From an uncultured Prevotellaceae bacterium (GTDB lineage Bacteria; Bacteroidota; Bacteroidia; Bacteroidales; Muribaculaceae), in contig ONIY01000010.1 in the NCBI GenBank assembly GCA_900318065.1, positions 1 to 46,239 of the forward strand: a stretch of 46,239 nucleotides of DNA. Direction: 5' to 3'. A program made the position numbers and the translations under genes. Within the stretch, counting starts at the first letter, position 1, and each line of letters starts with the position of its first letter. Below, in pieces: positions 28,421 through 36,764 of this stretch. The notes below the pieces were generated by a model. The model did not search any database. It saw only the letters and a list, made by a program, of their open reading frames with translations, and was not told the origin of the DNA.

Positions 28421-28673
28421 GATAGGAGGGGCTGGGGGTGGTATGACAAATGCTTGGGTTTCTTTATTAAATTGATATACAGTTGTTTTTGGTGTGTCAT
28501 ACCCCTCTGCCCTGCGGGCACCTCCCCTAGCTTAGGGGAGGAGTTTTCACACAATTTCCATTTTTGACACCCCCTCTTAGGGGGAGTATGAACACCAGTG
28601 ACACAGTGAACGATGAGGGAATTTCGACGAAATCATCATACTCCCCCCCGCCCCCTCTATCTTAGAGGGGGAG
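28404..28673. repeat. Cluster of four REP-like palindromic elements
   Basis: Between the RluA-like gene and apbE are four copies of a GC-rich palindrome with a TCATAC end. Copy 1 (about 28404-28446) is inverted, copy 2 (28495-28545) direct, copy 3 (about 28568-28591) inverted and shortened, copy 4 (28636-28673) direct. They form two head-to-head pairs. GGTATGACA/TGTCATACC link copies 1 and 2. A perfect 12-base inverted repeat, 28580-28591 with 28636-28647, links copies 3 and 4. Nothing else is seen in these 315 bases. They may also stop transcription between the convergent genes. Confidence 0.8.
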
Positions 28674-28735
28674 ATTATCGCCTGATATTTAGCTTTTTAC
28701 GCACACAACCACCCTATAAACTTGATTCTCTGCAA

Positions 28736-29752
28736 TTAATTGCTCTTGACCAGCTGGGCGAAGCGTTTGTTGGACCACACGACGAAATTGCCTTGCTCGT
28801 CGGCGCTGATGGTCATCACTCCCAGCGAGTTGTTTTTCTCCATCATGCTTTGAGTCTTCTCAAGCCCCATAGCCATGCACGCAGTTGCCCAAGCGTCGGC
28901 AGTCATGCAATCGGGGGCGACAATCGACACGCTGAGCAGCATCGACTCCTCGCTGCGCCCAGTCTTGGGATTGATGATGTGGCTCACCTTCTTGCCTTCC
29001 ACCTCCTTAAACTTGCGATAGCTGCCACTGGTGGCTATTGCCAGGCTGTCGAGGTTGACCACCATGGCATTAGCATGCACAGCGCCATTCTCGTCGTCGG
29101 GCATGGGCATGTCGACCGAGACGCGCCATGTCTCGCCACGCTGGTTCACACCCTGCGCCACCACCTCGCCACCTATCTCCACCATGTAGTTCACCGCGCC
29201 GTTGCGCGCCAGCATGGCGGCAATCTCGTCGCACGCCATTCCCTTGGCGATAGAACTGAAGTCGAACTGCACTCGCGGGTCGTCCTTCACCACCTTGTCG
29301 CCATTGAGCCGCGTGTGTTCTATTCCCACAAAGGCAAGGATGCTATCGATCTGAGCATCGGTGGGCAAGTTGCCGCTCTTGAAGCCAAATCCCCAGGCAT
29401 TGACAAGAGGCATCACAGTGGGGTCATACACTCCCCCGCTCGCCTTATTCACCTCAAGCGCCTTGCGATAAAGCTTCATGAACAGCCTGTCGGCCTTGTC
29501 GCTCTTGCCCTCGTTGATGGCTGTGACGAGCGACTGCTTGTTGAAAGGCGACACACTGTTGTCGACCATGGTGAGCAGTTGCTGTATAGAGTCGTTGAGG
29601 TCGGCACGCGCCTCATAGGTGATGTGATACTCCGTTGTCCACACCACACCGGTATTAGTAAAGAACTTCTTCCTGCTTCTCACAAAAGGCAGCGCCACCA
29701 CCAGCACAAGCAGCAAGAGAAGCACCGCATAGTATTTCTTGGATTTGAGCAT
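28736..29752 (-). CDS. apbE: ApbE family FAD:protein FMN transferase
   Basis: 338 residues. It attaches FMN through a phosphoester bond to a Thr or Ser of periplasmic flavoproteins such as Nqr or Rnf subunits. There is one N-terminal hydrophobic helix (7-24) without a lipobox Cys, so it is membrane-anchored by that helix or secreted. The domain has FSSIAKGMACDEIA, EIGGEVVAQG, SHIINPKTGR and the metal-site region MTADAWATACMAMG. The gene is monocistronic with a TATCTTTG promoter box 33 bases upstream. No obvious substrate is encoded in the window. Confidence 0.93.
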   Translation of the reverse strand: MLKSKKYYAVLLLLLVLVVALPFVRSRKKFFTNTGVVWTTEYHITYEARADLNDSIQQLLTMVDNSVSPFNKQSLVTAINEGKSDKADRLFMKLYRKALEVNKASGGVYDPTVMPLVNAWGFGFKSGNLPTDAQIDSILAFVGIEHTRLNGDKVVKDDPRVQFDFSSIAKGMACDEIAAMLARNGAVNYMVEIGGEVVAQGVNQRGETWRVSVDMPMPDDENGAVHANAMVVNLDSLAIATSGSYRKFKEVEGKKVSHIINPKTGRSEESMLLSVSIVAPDCMTADAWATACMAMGLEKTQSMMEKNNSLGVMTISADEQGNFVVWSNKRFAQLVKSN

Positions 29753-29785
29753 ATAGCAAAAGATTTTGTTGTCACATTATTTGCA

Positions 29786-29793
29786 CAAAGATA
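29786..29793 (-). promoter_or_regulatory. -7 promoter box of apbE
   Basis: TATCTTTG on the minus strand, with a TTG 22 bases upstream. The leader to the ATG at 29752 would be about 27 nt. Confidence 0.55.
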
Positions 29794-29885
29794 ATCTAAA
29801 TATCATTAATCGGCACAACAAAAAATTGTTTTTCTCAATTATTTTGCGTTACTTTGCACTGATTGATAACAAATAGGATAAAATT

Positions 29886-30482
29886 ATGAGACTTTTTTAT
29901 AAAATAGCCCTAATTCTGTTGCTTGCCGCAACAGCAACGACAACTGCTCAGGCCCAGGTGAGATTTGGCATCAAGGGCGGTGTCACCATCAACGAGCTCA
30001 AGTGGGACAAAGACATCGTGAGCAAGGACAACCGTGCCGGCTTTACTGGCGGTTTCATGATTGAGGCAGGACTGCCGGTCATTGGTCTGGGACTCGACGC
30101 GTCGGTGCTCTACACCCATCGCGAGAACAACCTTTACCTTGAGGACACAAAACTCAAGCGCGACTATCTCGACATTCCTGTCAACGTGAAATACAAACTC
30201 CAGATTCCAGTTTTAAGCAAGATTATTTCGCCGTTTGTCACAACCGGCCCCGATTTTGCCATGCTTCTGGGCGACACCGAGAAAGTCGACTTCAAGACCC
30301 GCAAGTGGAACATCTCGTGGAACGTGGGCTTTGGCGCCGAGCTCTTCCGCAAAGTCCAAATCCATGCCAACTACGGCATAGGCCTGAGCAAGGCATTTGA
30401 ATATCTGGGCAAAGAAGTCGACTCCACCCCAGTGAAAGGCAAAGACAAATACTGGACAATCACAGCCGCCTATCTGTTTTAG
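29886..30482 (+). CDS. Outer-membrane beta-barrel protein (PorT-like fold)
   Basis: 198 residues. A signal peptide ends at AQAQ (residue 23). VRFGIKGGVTINELKWD and the later LDIPVNVKYKL, SPFVTTGPDFAMLL and WNVGFGAELF are repeated barrel strands of the type seen in PorT and related Bacteroidetes outer-membrane proteins, and the chain ends in an aromatic strand (ITAAYLF). The exact role cannot be told from sequence. A near-consensus box (TTACTTTG) lies upstream. It is convergent with the large secreted protein gene, separated by a shared terminator. Confidence 0.8.
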   Translation: MRLFYKIALILLLAATATTTAQAQVRFGIKGGVTINELKWDKDIVSKDNRAGFTGGFMIEAGLPVIGLGLDASVLYTHRENNLYLEDTKLKRDYLDIPVNVKYKLQIPVLSKIISPFVTTGPDFAMLLGDTEKVDFKTRKWNISWNVGFGAELFRKVQIHANYGIGLSKAFEYLGKEVDSTPVKGKDKYWTITAAYLF

Positions 30483-30620
30483 CCCCGAGGGGAGCCATTG
30501 CTCTTGGAAAAAAGTCACCTATATTCCTGATAAAAAAAAGCATCAATTGTCACAGCAAAATTTTCCATAAACAGGGCATATTTGAGCAATATTTTCCACA
30601 AAATCACCATTTCACACAAA

Positions 30621-30653
30621 AAATCCTGCCTCATTGCTGGGGCAGGATTTTTT
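30621..30653. terminator. Bidirectional terminator between convergent genes
   Basis: Ten perfect pairs (30621-30630 with 30641-30650) are flanked by an A run on the left and a T run on the right, so it can act on both strands. Its stem AAATCCTGCC is the same as that of the terminator at 35346-35380. Confidence 0.85.
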
Positions 30654-30696
30654 GTCTTTAAGTATTCTGCATTAGAATATGTTTAGTATTCTAAGA

Positions 30697-33600
30697 TTAC
30701 TTCCTAAGCATCTTGCTGGTTGTACGAGAACCGTCAGTGTACTCAGTAACGACAATGTTCACGCCACTGAATGGCTTGTCGCTTACCATACCGGCTACGT
30801 TCACGTACTTAACGCTCTTGACAACGCCGTTGCCAGCAACATCAACTGTGTTGATGGCAGTGACAATATTATTTTCGGCATCATTTGGATCGAAGTTAAG
30901 AGGATATACCATATAAGATCCATCAGGTTCAACGTCTGTCATTGGCGAGTCAGAATTATTTGCTTTCAACCTTGGAGCAGTTGCCTTTACATTTTTCTTG
31001 TAAAGAGCAATTGCTGATTGATTTGCATAAGAACTTGACTTGTAATAACGGAAGCGATCTTGATCTGTATTAGGATTATAACGTAGATGTGCACTCTTAC
31101 ATACTATTTCAGCATTGCCATCGCTAATGCTAATTGCATTAGCATACTCAGAATCAGGAACTGTAGCTAATTGTTTTAGACCATTATCATCTTTATTCAT
31201 ATAAATATAATATCCGCTTGAGCTCTTAATGGTACCAGCGTCAACATCAATAGTAAATACAGCGTTATCAATATCTTTAGTTGATGCAATTGTATTATTT
31301 ACAATAACATAACCGGTACCATCATCAGAAAGATTGTTATGCGCAGCATCAAGTGTATTTAAGCTACCGTCAAATACAAAAGCATACTTGCGACTTTCTC
31401 CCTCTGTTTCTACGACAATCAGATAATCACCATTGGTGAGGTCGGTGTTTGAAGTGACCTTTACATAATCTCCCTCAACTGCAGGTGAAGACTCTGGCTT
31501 TTGTACAACTGCATTGAAACGATAAACAGTATTTTGGTCTATGCTACTTGATACGTCGTTTTTGTCGTTATATTTCCAGTCAACGTTGAAAGCACCAGGT
31601 ATCTCACTGTCATTGGAAATGCCATTGGCGGCAGGAACAACAAAGTAGTTTCCGTTCCACATTGCGAATGTCACCTCACAAACCTCTTGAATCTTTGGAT
31701 TAACAAAGAAATACTTTTTATCTGAAGTGGTCTCGGTGTGACCTGTGGCTTGTCCGAACAAATTCTCTTGCAGGAAGTTTGCTGGGCAATAGGTGTTCTT
31801 TGCGTCATTGCCACCATCGGTGGTTGTCAACTCCATATTAGACACCTCAATGGTATAGTTAACGCCATCAATGACCTTGCCAGTAACTGTTTTGGCGTCA
31901 ATAGTAGAACCTACTGCTCCGTAAACAGCATCTAACTGTTCCTGTGTTGCACCAGTGAACTTGAGAGCAACCCAGTTGTTCTGCTGGGCCTCAGCAGCAT
32001 CTCCATATACCTGCATATAATCGATGTAGGTCTCTGGATCGGGATTGTTATATGCAGCGATAGATGTTGCCTGGTCTTTACACCAGAGTATGTCTTCATT
32101 GGCATATACAGCAACAAGGGCATCGGTAATAGTATAGGTATTACCAACTGCGGCAGTTCCTAAAGTCTCGATTTGGGCAAGTGTCTTCTCTTCTACTTGA
32201 GTTCCACTACTTGTGATGGTGTAAGTTGCAGAGGCAACACTGCTGGTGATGTCATTAAGAAGAACGGTAGCGTAGATAGTATGGTCGCCAACTTCTGAAA
32301 GTGTGATGGCACCATTATATTCTGTACCATTGTCTACGATAGTTCCACCTGCTGTTGGAGCAGTCTCAGGATCAACCATGTAATAGATTGTTCCTTCATC
32401 ACTGCTGCTGATTGTAACAGAGATGCTTGACTCTTGTGATGTTCCGCTTTCAGGGCTGAAAGTGGGCTTAGATGGAGCAATGAAGGTGTAAGTTGCAGTT
32501 ACAATGGCACTTGCTTCCTTACCAGTCTCTACAGCAATAGCCTTTACTGTCTTGCTTGAACCAGCTGCGCCTGTCAAGTCAAAGCCTTCGGTGTAAACAT
32601 CACTCTCGGTGTCAGGATCAGTACCATCTTTAGTGTAATAGATGGTTGCACCTTCGGCTGCGGTGATTGTGACACTTACCTTGCCACCCTTTATGTTACC
32701 TGAAGCAGGACTGATAGTGGGCTTGGCCGAAGTGGCTGAAGAAGCACTCTTCTTGTAGAGGAAAACAGGGTTTTGACCGCTTGCATAACAAGAGAAAATC
32801 TTGCTACCAGTATTGTGGCGAACAATATTACGTGAATACTCTCCACGGAATGTGATTATTGCAGCATTTTGGTTGAAAGTAATGGTGGCCTTGCAGTTGT
32901 CATTGGCAGTAGCAGATTGTTTCATATAATTTGAACCGCTGCTTGCGGCATAAGCATAGCCTTCACCAGTCTTAATATACCATGCATCAACTGTCTCATC
33001 ACCTACAGCAACAGTTGTCTTTTCAAGGGTAATTACCTGTGAGCCTTCTGGAGCATTGATCTTACCATCAGAAACCATTGCAGATGTTGCTGTCTGTGGA
33101 TAATTGTTTCCACTGGTATATGCAGCCATTGCATATCCAGTCTGGTTGTTATCACCTTTACTAAATAGTATATACTCATCATTTTCATTAAGATCAGCAT
33201 CACTTGTAACAAGTACATATTCATCAGCTGCTGTTGAACTTACTGTGAATTGCTTGCTGGCAACACCAGAGATATTGTTGTAATATGACTTACCATAAAG
33301 AGTCACATTGCCTGGGGTCGTGAACTGATAGCTAGCACCATCAGTATAATTGCTATTATCAGTGCTGGTTGCATAAGTGATGTCACTCTGTTTAATGGAT
33401 GAATTAATGCCATGAAGCAAAGAGTAAAGGTTACTACTTATAGTTGCGTTGGAATTAAGATCGACATCCCCACCATCTGGTGTGAAAGTAACGTTGATTA
33501 TTTTTTGCTCTACGTAACATTTTAAGTCATCAAGATCTACACTGATGGTATAAACACCAGCAGGAGCCCAAAATGAGGCATTTGTGTCACTATTTGTAAG

Positions 33601-34557
33601 TGCCAGTGGCACGGTGCCGTCCATGTCATAATTGTTGACATCAACATTTATACCCGAACTGGTGGAAGGAAAAATGCGTCCACTAAGTCCACTCCAATTC
33701 GTAGCACCATCTGATAAGCCTTGAGCAAACTGGAAATAATTGTTTGCCTGGTCCATAAAAATTGTAGTACTGTATCTTCCAGTGCTACTATCATAAGACA
33801 TTAAGGCTCCGGTAGATACGTCCCAATCACTCGCCCCATTCAAAGAATTACTAATCAGATAAAGAGTAGGAACGATTGTGTAGGTTGCACTTGCAACTTC
33901 ACTGTCTTCATACCCATTTGCTACAGCAAAAGCCTTAATGGTTTGCGAGGAACTAACAGAGATAGGCGTTGAATAAACATTAGAGCTAGTAGTTGGATTG
34001 GTGCCATCAGTAGTGTAATAGATTGTTGCTCCTTCTGTAAGACAGTTTATAGAAACTTTTTGTGTACCGGAATATGTTCCTGTAGCCAAAGAAAAAGAAG
34101 GAGTGGAAACTGTTTGGGTAGTTGAACCACTAGCAGAATAATTAATTGTAATACTGTTAGCTCGCGTTTGATTACTTGGTTTGAATGTGAATTCTGTAAC
34201 TTCACTATTATTACCATATGACCAAGTTACATTCTTTCCACTTACTGTAGGGGTGACTTGGGGCGTTACTGCAGCTTCTTCAGCATTAGTAACATAGTTC
34301 CCAGTTGAAGAAGCCTCATAAGTAACGCTGTTAATAACATAGCCTGCATCGGCAGTAATAGTTATTGTGGTGCCTGCATAAACTCGAATAGGATTAGAGT
34401 AAGTGTTAGTTGAACTTACCTTAATCTTAATTGGACTTTCTCCTATAGAGGTGGCAGTGCCTGGTAAAGCAGTTGTCCCAGGCCATGTTGCAGTTTCTGC
34501 CCAGCTGACTCCTATGGAGAGCGTGAGCAACGTTAGAAAAGTTAGTAATTTTTTCAT
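30697..34557 (-). CDS. Large secreted multidomain protein with chitobiase-type repeats and C-terminal sorting-like domain
   Basis: 1286 residues. A signal peptide (1-20, ending SWA) predicts export. Three chitobiase/beta-hexosaminidase C-terminal-type modules are visible, each with a GATIYYTTDG-like core: near residues 155-228, 615-690 and 695-775. A module of about 160 residues occurs twice: one copy starts DEYVLVTSDADLNENDEYIL, the other GDYVKVTSNTDLTNGDYLI. Each copy ends in a LYKK strand. The last 40 residues (VKYVNVAGMVSDKPF, GVNIVVTEYTDG) resemble type IX secretion C-terminal domains. No catalytic domain is apparent, so it is probably an adhesive or carbohydrate-binding surface protein. 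It has its own promoter and no operon partners. Confidence 0.8.
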   Translation of the reverse strand: MKKLLTFLTLLTLSIGVSWAETATWPGTTALPGTATSIGESPIKIKVSSTNTYSNPIRVYAGTTITITADAGYVINSVTYEASSTGNYVTNAEEAAVTPQVTPTVSGKNVTWSYGNNSEVTEFTFKPSNQTRANSITINYSASGSTTQTVSTPSFSLATGTYSGTQKVSINCLTEGATIYYTTDGTNPTTSSNVYSTPISVSSSQTIKAFAVANGYEDSEVASATYTIVPTLYLISNSLNGASDWDVSTGALMSYDSSTGRYSTTIFMDQANNYFQFAQGLSDGATNWSGLSGRIFPSTSSGINVDVNNYDMDGTVPLALTNSDTNASFWAPAGVYTISVDLDDLKCYVEQKIINVTFTPDGGDVDLNSNATISSNLYSLLHGINSSIKQSDITYATSTDNSNYTDGASYQFTTPGNVTLYGKSYYNNISGVASKQFTVSSTAADEYVLVTSDADLNENDEYILFSKGDNNQTGYAMAAYTSGNNYPQTATSAMVSDGKINAPEGSQVITLEKTTVAVGDETVDAWYIKTGEGYAYAASSGSNYMKQSATANDNCKATITFNQNAAIITFRGEYSRNIVRHNTGSKIFSCYASGQNPVFLYKKSASSATSAKPTISPASGNIKGGKVSVTITAAEGATIYYTKDGTDPDTESDVYTEGFDLTGAAGSSKTVKAIAVETGKEASAIVTATYTFIAPSKPTFSPESGTSQESSISVTISSSDEGTIYYMVDPETAPTAGGTIVDNGTEYNGAITLSEVGDHTIYATVLLNDITSSVASATYTITSSGTQVEEKTLAQIETLGTAAVGNTYTITDALVAVYANEDILWCKDQATSIAAYNNPDPETYIDYMQVYGDAAEAQQNNWVALKFTGATQEQLDAVYGAVGSTIDAKTVTGKVIDGVNYTIEVSNMELTTTDGGNDAKNTYCPANFLQENLFGQATGHTETTSDKKYFFVNPKIQEVCEVTFAMWNGNYFVVPAANGISNDSEIPGAFNVDWKYNDKNDVSSSIDQNTVYRFNAVVQKPESSPAVEGDYVKVTSNTDLTNGDYLIVVETEGESRKYAFVFDGSLNTLDAAHNNLSDDGTGYVIVNNTIASTKDIDNAVFTIDVDAGTIKSSSGYYIYMNKDDNGLKQLATVPDSEYANAISISDGNAEIVCKSAHLRYNPNTDQDRFRYYKSSSYANQSAIALYKKNVKATAPRLKANNSDSPMTDVEPDGSYMVYPLNFDPNDAENNIVTAINTVDVAGNGVVKSVKYVNVAGMVSDKPFSGVNIVVTEYTDGSRTTSKMLRK

Positions 34558-34728
34558 ACGTGTAAAAATTAAAGAATTAATAAAAAAGTTTAGTAGTTAG
34601 ATATAAAAAATAAATTTTTGTTAAAATATGTGTTCAAAAACGAGAAAAGTCCTTGTACACAACAAGTTGCATACAAGAACTTCGTCATTGTGAATTGATA
34701 GAGTGCATGTGTCTCTCAATTTTTTCTG

Positions 34729-34762
34729 CAAAGTTAAGCAGATTTTTTTAATTTATGTCAAA
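34729..34762 (-). promoter_or_regulatory. Promoter of the large secreted protein gene
   Basis: TAACTTTG (34736-34729) with TTTG (34762-34759) 22 bases upstream. A start near 34722 would leave a leader of about 165 nt. An A18/T18 tract lies directly upstream of the -33 element and overlaps it. Confidence 0.6.
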
Positions 34763-34781
34763 AAAAAAAAAAAAAAACGTT

Positions 34782-34865
34782 TATTTTTGCAGAAGAATTC
34801 AGTTCAACGCATGAACTGATTAGTAGTTAAGTCCTGCGGGCATGTGAATGTCCGTAGGACTGTTG
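34782..34865 (+). ncRNA. Candidate small RNA with two hairpins
   Basis: A plus-strand box TATTTTTG (34782-34789) is followed by CAGTTCA/TGAACTG (34800-34806 with 34812-34818, seven perfect pairs) and AGTCCTGCGG/CCGTAGGACT (34830-34839 with 34852-34861, ten pairs with one G-U). No reading frame is supported. It is a candidate for a short RNA. There is no T run after the second hairpin, so the 3' end is uncertain. Confidence 0.35.
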
Positions 34866-34924
34866 CTATATATAAATATGTGTGTCCGCAAAAAAAGGAA
34901 ACGGCACAATCATGGCTATTGCAA

Positions 34925-35232
34925 GTTGGCCGTAGGCCAAAGCGTCCCCGAAGGGGGCGAAATGATACAACCCTGCGGCGCGTACCCCGAAGGGGTGCGT
35001 GGCGTAGGGTATCGTAATTTTTCCCTTATTTCGAGCCTCGCAGAGGGTCAACAACATCCATCATGTGAGTCCATTACTCTCTGGGGGAGCAATGCCAGCA
35101 AGTGTTGGCCCCCTTCGGGGCCCATCTGGGTGGATGGATGTGCTCAACCCTCACGCCACGCACCCCTTCGGGGTACGCGCCGTGAGGTTAACTCACTTCG
35201 TCCCCTCTGGGGACGTCCTGGCCTACGGCCAG
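34925..35232. repeat. Imperfect inverted repeat composed of palindromes
   Basis: Arms at 34925-35010 and 35147-35232 are reverse complements with mostly scattered differences. About 30 bases around the ACCCCTTCGGGGT palindrome are identical. Each arm has three smaller palindromes (CCCCTTCGGGG, CCCCGAAGGGGG or similar, and GGCCTACGGCC). Another, GGCCCCCTTCGGGGCC, lies between the arms near 35106-35121. It may be a non-coding mobile or REP-type element. No transposase is near. Confidence 0.65.
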
Positions 35233-35260
35233 CCACACCATGCTTTACATTCAAAAATCC

Positions 35261-35297
35261 AAGCCCCTATAATGATAAGTATCCATTATAGGGGCTT
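35261..35297. terminator. Fourteen-pair hairpin
   Basis: 35261-35274 and 35284-35297 are perfect reverse complements (AAGCCCCTATAATG on the left) with a nine-base loop. The stem is strong but lacks a long T run, so it may terminate weakly or stabilise a transcript end. Confidence 0.5.
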
Positions 35298-35345
35298 GTT
35301 ATCTGTTGATTATGAGGATTTGACAAATTTTCATCGGTCACTAAC

Positions 35346-35380
35346 AAAAAAAATCCTGCCCATGTGGGCAGGATTTTTTT
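35346..35380. terminator. Bidirectional terminator beyond lpdA
   Basis: An AATCCTGCCC/GGGCAGGATT stem at about 35352-35374 is flanked by runs of A and T. It ends the glycine cleavage operon on the minus strand and any plus-strand transcript from 34782. Confidence 0.85.
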
Positions 35381-35397
35381 TGATTAGGCACAGCCTA

Positions 35398-35418
35398 ATT
35401 GTGCATTGTGCATTAATT
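35398..35418. repeat. Heptamer repeat ATTGTGC next to the lpdA stop
   Basis: ATTGTGC, ATTGTGC and ATTAATT run into the lpdA stop codon (35418-35420). It is a short tract, but of the same kind as those beside atpD and gcvT. Confidence 0.5.
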
Positions 35419-36764
35419 TAGAACTGCTTGGCGGCTGCCATTACCACCTCGCTCAGTGTTGGGTGGCCGTGGATTGCGCTTGCCATGCGGGTCACGGGCA
35501 TTCCAGCGTTCATGGCAGTGACAGCTTCCTGGATAAGGTCGGCGGCATGTGGTCCACAAATGTGGCATCCCACGATAGTGAGATCCTCGCTGCTGACGAT
35601 GAGTTTCACCATTCCGTCGGTCTCGCCCATGGCAACGGCCTTACCATTGCTGCGGAAGAACGACTTTGCAGTGACAACCTCAATGCCCTGGTCCTCGCAT
35701 TGCTGCTCGGTGAGTCCCACCATTGCCAACTCGGGAGTGGTGAACACTGCACTCGGCACGATGTCGAGCTTCACCTGGTTCTTCTGCCCCATGATGTGGG
35801 CCAGAGCCACGCTACCCTGCGCGCTGGCGGCATGGGCGAGCATGCAGCGGCCGTTCACGTCGCCAATGGCGTAGATGCCCTCAACATTGGTCATCATGTT
35901 GTCGTCAACCTCGATGCCGCGGCGGCTTGTAGCAACGCCAGCAGCCTCAAGGCCAGCAGGCAGAACAGCCTGACGTCCCACCGACATGAGCACCTTCTCG
36001 GCAACAATGCTCTTAGCCTTGCCCTTGTGGTCGAAGGTAATCTCGAGTTGTCCATCGTCGGTCTTGTGGATGCCATTAACGGCAGCCTGAGTGAGGATGT
36101 TCACGCCACGCTTGCTCATGACGGTCTTCAAGCGCTTGGCGATGTCCTTGTCGAATGGAGGCAGAATCTCCTTCATGAACTCGACCACAGTCACCTCCAC
36201 GCCAAAGCTGCTGAACACGCTAGCAAACTCCATTCCAATCACGCCACCGCCCACGATGCACAGGCTCTTGGGCAGCTCCTGCATGGCAAGAATGTCGTCG
36301 CTGGTCATCGCCAGGTGGGCACCCTCGATGGGCAGGCCACGAGGAATTGAACCCGTAGCAATCACTATGGCTGGAGCAGTGTATTGCTCGCCAGCAACCT
36401 CAATGGTCTTGGCATCGACAAAACTTGCCTCGCCATTGACCACGGTGATGCCGTCGCCACCCATGAGCATTGCCACGCCGTCGCGCAGTTGCCTAACGAC
36501 TTCCTCCTTGCGGGCAAACGCCACGCTGTAGTCCACGCTCACCTCGCCAGTGGTGACACCAAACTGTGCAGCCTCACGCACCGTGTTGATAACCTCGGCG
36601 TTGCGGCACAGCGCCTTGGTGGGAATGCAGCCACGGTTCAGGCAAGTGCCTCCCAGCAGGTCACGCTCCACAATCACCACCTTCTTGCCGTGGTGAGCGG
36701 CCTCGGCGGCCATCTCATAACCGCCGGGGCCAGCACCTATTATTATAATGTCGGTTGAAATCAT
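35418..36764 (-). CDS. lpdA: Dihydrolipoyl dehydrogenase
   Basis: 448 residues, E3/L-protein flavoenzyme. It reoxidises the dihydrolipoyl group of GcvH with NAD+. FAD-binding GAGPGGYE (10-17), the redox cysteines C41 and C46 in GGTCLNRGCIPTK, NAD-binding GGGVIGMEFAS and the C-terminal active-site His/Glu in HGHPTLSEV are all present. It overlaps gcvPB by four bases (ATGA) and is the last gene of the glycine cleavage operon, which supports a dedicated role in that system. Confidence 0.96.
   Translation of the reverse strand: MISTDIIIIGAGPGGYEMAAEAAHHGKKVVIVERDLLGGTCLNRGCIPTKALCRNAEVINTVREAAQFGVTTGEVSVDYSVAFARKEEVVRQLRDGVAMLMGGDGITVVNGEASFVDAKTIEVAGEQYTAPAIVIATGSIPRGLPIEGAHLAMTSDDILAMQELPKSLCIVGGGVIGMEFASVFSSFGVEVTVVEFMKEILPPFDKDIAKRLKTVMSKRGVNILTQAAVNGIHKTDDGQLEITFDHKGKAKSIVAEKVLMSVGRQAVLPAGLEAAGVATSRRGIEVDDNMMTNVEGIYAIGDVNGRCMLAHAASAQGSVALAHIMGQKNQVKLDIVPSAVFTTPELAMVGLTEQQCEDQGIEVVTAKSFFRSNGKAVAMGETDGMVKLIVSSEDLTIVGCHICGPHAADLIQEAVTAMNAGMPVTRMASAIHGHPTLSEVVMAAAKQF

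Larger units (their letters stand above)
34558..35417. other. Intergenic region with divergent promoters, hairpins and palindromic inverted repeat
   Basis: Open frames here (for example 34848-35291 and 35065-35421, plus strand) look like translated palindromes and are not genes. From left to right the region holds the promoter of the large secreted protein, an A18 tract (34760-34777), a plus-strand promoter box, two strong hairpins, an inverted repeat with 86-base arms, and two terminators. Confidence 0.7.

Noticed and set aside
28613-29794. Long plus-strand open frame (393 codons) opposite apbE
   Set aside because: The minus-strand ApbE has full family motifs. The opposite frame is His- and Arg-rich, without any recognisable domain, as expected of an antisense shadow.
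34848-35421. Overlapping open frames in the palindromic region
   Set aside because: Similar peptides (for example THPFGVRA) arise on both strands because the DNA is an inverted repeat. This is repeat translation and not a gene.
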